Shown here one piece after another: positions 61,885 to 64,000 of a stretch of 64,000 nt of DNA (its first letter is position 1; the number at the start of each line of letters is the position of its first letter). The position numbers and the translations under genes are program-made. Origin of the DNA: Streptomyces kurssanovii (GTDB lineage: Bacteria; Actinomycetota; Actinomycetes; Streptomycetales; Streptomycetaceae); contig NZ_BMTN01000016.1 of NCBI RefSeq assembly GCF_014649695.1, positions 97,541 through 161,540 of the forward strand, read 5' to 3'. The notes beneath the pieces were generated by a model that was not told the DNA's origin, did not search any database, and was given only the letters and a program-made list of their open reading frames with translations.

Positions 61885-63423
61885 TCAGGCGGTGGTGGTG
61901 GGTTCGGGGGCGGGTGTGGTGGGTCGGGGGGCGGTCTTGCGGTCGGCGCGGTGGAGCAGCAGTGCGGCGAGCAGGCCGCCGGTGAAGACGGCTGCGGCGC
62001 CGATGAGTTGGCTGGTGTTCACCGCGTCGGCGAACGCGTCGTGGACCTGCCGGGCCTGCTGGGGTGTGGTGGCGTCGCGCAGGGCTTCGTCGAGGGAGCC
62101 GGTGCCGGTGATGGCGCCGGGGAGTTGGGAGGCGAAGCGGGAGCCGAGGACGGCGCCGAGGATCGCTACTCCCAGTCCGCCGCCGAACTCGGTCAGGGTG
62201 CCCTGCACGCCCGCTCCGGCGCCGGCCTTGGCCGGTGGGATGGAGGACATGACGGCGGTGGCCATCGCGGGCATCGCCAGCGCGATGCCCGCGCCCATCA
62301 GGAGCAGGCCGGCGAGCATGCCGCCGTAGCCGGCGTCGGGTCCCGATCCGCCGACGGCGACCGCGCTCAGGCCGGCGGCCAGCAGCGTCATGCCCAGGGC
62401 GATGCTGCGGGCGGTTCCCAGCGCGGCCAGGAGTTTCGCGCCGACACCGGCGAGGTTGAGGGCGACGATCGTCAGGGCCAGCGGCGCGGTGCGCAGACCG
62501 GCCTGCAGGGCGTCGTAGCCGAGGACGAGTTGGAGGTGCTGGGTGAGCAGGAACAGGGAGCCGGCCATGCCGAAGGCGACGAGCAGCCCGCCGGCGACGG
62601 CGCCGTTGAAGCGCCGGTCGGTGAAGAAGCCCATGTCGAGCATGGGGTGGGGGGTGTGCAGTTCCCAGCGGACGAACGCGGTGAGCGCGGCCGCGCCGAC
62701 GGCGGCCGGCAGGAGGACCTGCGGGGCCGTCCAGCCGTGTTCGGGGCCGGAGATGATCGCGTAGACGACGCCGACCATGCCCAGGGTGGACAGCACGGCG
62801 CCGAGCAGGTCGGGGCGCCGTCCCTGCGGGTTCTTCGTCTCGGGCACGAGGCGGGCGACGGCCAGCAGGCCCAGCAGCGCCACGGGCAGGTTGATCAGGA
62901 AGATCGAGCCCCACCAGAAGTGGTCGAGCAGGGCGCCGCCGAGCAGCGGGCCGGCCGCGAAGCCCAGCGAACTGGCCGCTCCCCACAGGCCGATCGCGCG
63001 GGGGCGTTCGTCGTCGTCGAAGACCTGCATGATGACGGCGAGGGTGGTGGTCGCCAGCAGCGCGCCGCCGACGCCCATGCCGGCCCGGGCGGCGATGAGC
63101 TGGGCGGAGTCCTGGGCGAAGGCCGCCCACGCCGACCCGGCGCCGAACAGCACCAGTCCGAGCATCAGCAGCCGCTTGCGGCCGTAGCGGTCGGCGAGAC
63201 TGCCCGCGGTGAGCAGCAGCCCGGACTGCACGAGCGCGTAGGCGTTGATCATCCACTGGATGTCGGCGGTGCTGGCGCCCAGGTCGGTGGTCAGGACCGG
63301 GATGGCGACGTTGAGGACGGTGTTGTCGAGCAGGACGACGAGTTGGGCCAGGCAGATCACGCCGAGGATGACCCAGCGCCTGGGGTCACGGTCGGCCGCG
63401 GGCGCGGGCCGGGTGCTGTGCAA
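61885..63423 (-). CDS. MFS exporter of the DHA2 (14-helix) type, candidate streptogramin efflux/resistance
   Basis: About 512 residues with some 14 hydrophobic segments. Helix 1 has the DHA2 motif LLDNTVLNVAIPVL, loop 2-3 has GSLADRYGRKRLL, and helix 5 has GFAAGPLLGGALLDHFWW. Close functional relatives in such clusters are Ptr (pristinamycin) and VarS (virginiamycin S), which export the antibiotic from the producer. I prefer the TTG at 63421-63423, preceded by TGGAGAC and directly before the first conserved region; an ATG at 63540 would add 39 charged residues without a good binding site. It converges on the starter-unit genes, and its upstream region is filled by a 21-bp repeat array, so its expression signals are unusual. 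Confidence 0.9.
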   Translation of the reverse strand: MHSTRPAPAADRDPRRWVILGVICLAQLVVLLDNTVLNVAIPVLTTDLGASTADIQWMINAYALVQSGLLLTAGSLADRYGRKRLLMLGLVLFGAGSAWAAFAQDSAQLIAARAGMGVGGALLATTTLAVIMQVFDDDERPRAIGLWGAASSLGFAAGPLLGGALLDHFWWGSIFLINLPVALLGLLAVARLVPETKNPQGRRPDLLGAVLSTLGMVGVVYAIISGPEHGWTAPQVLLPAAVGAAALTAFVRWELHTPHPMLDMGFFTDRRFNGAVAGGLLVAFGMAGSLFLLTQHLQLVLGYDALQAGLRTAPLALTIVALNLAGVGAKLLAALGTARSIALGMTLLAAGLSAVAVGGSGPDAGYGGMLAGLLLMGAGIALAMPAMATAVMSSIPPAKAGAGAGVQGTLTEFGGGLGVAILGAVLGSRFASQLPGAITGTGSLDEALRDATTPQQARQVHDAFADAVNTSQLIGAAAVFTGGLLAALLLHRADRKTAPRPTTPAPEPTTTA

Positions 63424-63582
63424 GGGATGTCTCCAGGGGGTAGGGGCCCGCTGGTCGTGGGACCGTGAAGTCCGCACGGGCCCGGAGCGGTTGTTCTCTT
63501 CGTGCGGTGCCGGGGCCCTCGGCCCCCGCACCACCCCCATGGCCCGGCAGGCCCGCCAGGGCCGTGGGGCAGGGGGTCCCCG

Positions 63583-63960
63583 TCACTGCGGGAGGCTTGC
63601 CGGCCGCATCCGGCCGATCACCGGCCACGTCCGGCCGAATGCCGGGCACGGCCCAGGGGTTTGCGGGCACGGCCCCAGAGTTGCCGGCCACGTCCGGCCG
63701 AATGCCGGGCACGGCGCCGGGGTTTCCGGGCACGGCCCCAGAGTTGCCGGCCACGTCCGGCCGAGTGCCGGACACGACCCAGGAGTTGCCGGGCACGGCC
63801 CGGGAGTTGCCGGTCAGAGCCGGGCGGTCGCCCGCAACGGCCGGCCGAGTACCGGACACGACCCAGGAGTTGCCGGGCACGGCCCGGGAGTTGTCGGCCG
63901 GGGCCGGGGGGTCGGCGGCCGGGGCCGGGGGGTTGCCGGTCACTGCGGCGGGTTGCCGTG
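63583..63960. repeat. 18-unit array of 21-bp tandem repeats upstream of the exporter gene
   Basis: Units of 21 bases run without interruption from 63583 to 63960. Common types are GCACGGCCC.GGAGTTGCCGG and CCACGTCCGGCCGA.TGCCGG, with a 63-base higher-order period in part of the array. The first unit (63583) and last unit (63940) are alike and begin TCACTGCGG; in the last one TCA is the stop codon of the partial upstream gene on the minus strand. As 21 is seven codons, the array is open in several frames. The stretch 63424-63582 before it shows nothing clear. Confidence 0.9.
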
Positions 63961-64000
63961 CTTGCGGGAGGGCAGGTCGGCGTGCTTGGTGCGGAGCATC
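63940..64000 (-). CDS. Possible C-terminus of an unidentified gene, partial
   Basis: On the minus strand the last bases read MLRTKHADLPSRKHGNPPQ followed by TGA. The peptide could be the end of a gene lying to the right, or its ATG could be chance. I do not recognise a family. Codon third positions are G or C, as in real genes here. The stop lies in the last unit of the 21-bp repeat array. Confidence 0.3.
   Translation of the reverse strand, partial: MLRTKHADLPSRKHGNPPQ

Noticed and set aside
63386-63943. A 185-codon repeat-rich frame as a real protein gene
   Set aside because: A 21-bp tandem array is open in several frames by its nature. It is kept as a regulatory hypothesis in the findings but not annotated as a gene.

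Overview
The window is very GC-rich, uses GTG as a frequent start codon and carries two SARP-type activators, all typical of Streptomyces. It holds most of an antibiotic cluster. From the order of domains and the two readable adenylation codes I infer a streptogramin locus. The main operon makes a group A streptogramin (virginiamycin M / pristinamycin IIA type). The right part makes precursors for a group B streptogramin (pristinamycin I / vernamycin B type).

Layout. Positions 2-1141 (+) hold the end of an amine oxidase gene and a SARP regulator. A 727-bp convergent gap with three long direct repeats follows. From 49.8 kb down to 1.9 kb one long minus-strand operon reads, in order of transcription: a fused alpha/beta 2-oxoacid dehydrogenase E1; a 5175-residue protein that starts with a dehydrogenase E2 and continues as AT-less PKS and an NRPS module; a second PKS; a beta-branching cassette (carrier protein, decarboxylating ketosynthase, HMG-CoA-synthase-like enzyme, two enoyl-CoA hydratase homologues); a third PKS; an oxazole-forming NRPS; the trans-acting malonyl transferase; a phosphopantetheinyl transferase; and a flavin reductase. 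A TnpB-type insertion sequence lies between the E1 gene and the E2-PKS gene, without breaking either.

Genes and product are collinear. Isobutyrate (E1/E2) is loaded. Module 1 (C-methyl, KR) gives a methyl-branched alcohol, module 2 an enoyl unit, module 3 adds glycine (code DILQLGVIWK), module 4 gives a second enoyl unit, module 5 receives the beta-methyl branch, module 6 a hydroxyl, module 7 a ketone, and the Cy-Cy-A(Ser)-PCP-PCP-Ox protein makes the oxazole. The proline module and thioesterase needed to finish a group A streptogramin are not in the window.

The right part (50-64 kb) has a second SARP gene, the pap genes for 4-aminophenylalanine and its N-methylation, a P450, an ornithine/lysine cyclodeaminase homologue (pipecolate), an aryl-AMP ligase and a sugar-type aminotransferase (3-hydroxypicolinate start unit), a tiny tautomerase, and a 14-helix MFS exporter flanked by two arrays of 21-bp tandem repeats. 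Most gaps are short. No tRNA, rRNA or CRISPR array was seen.
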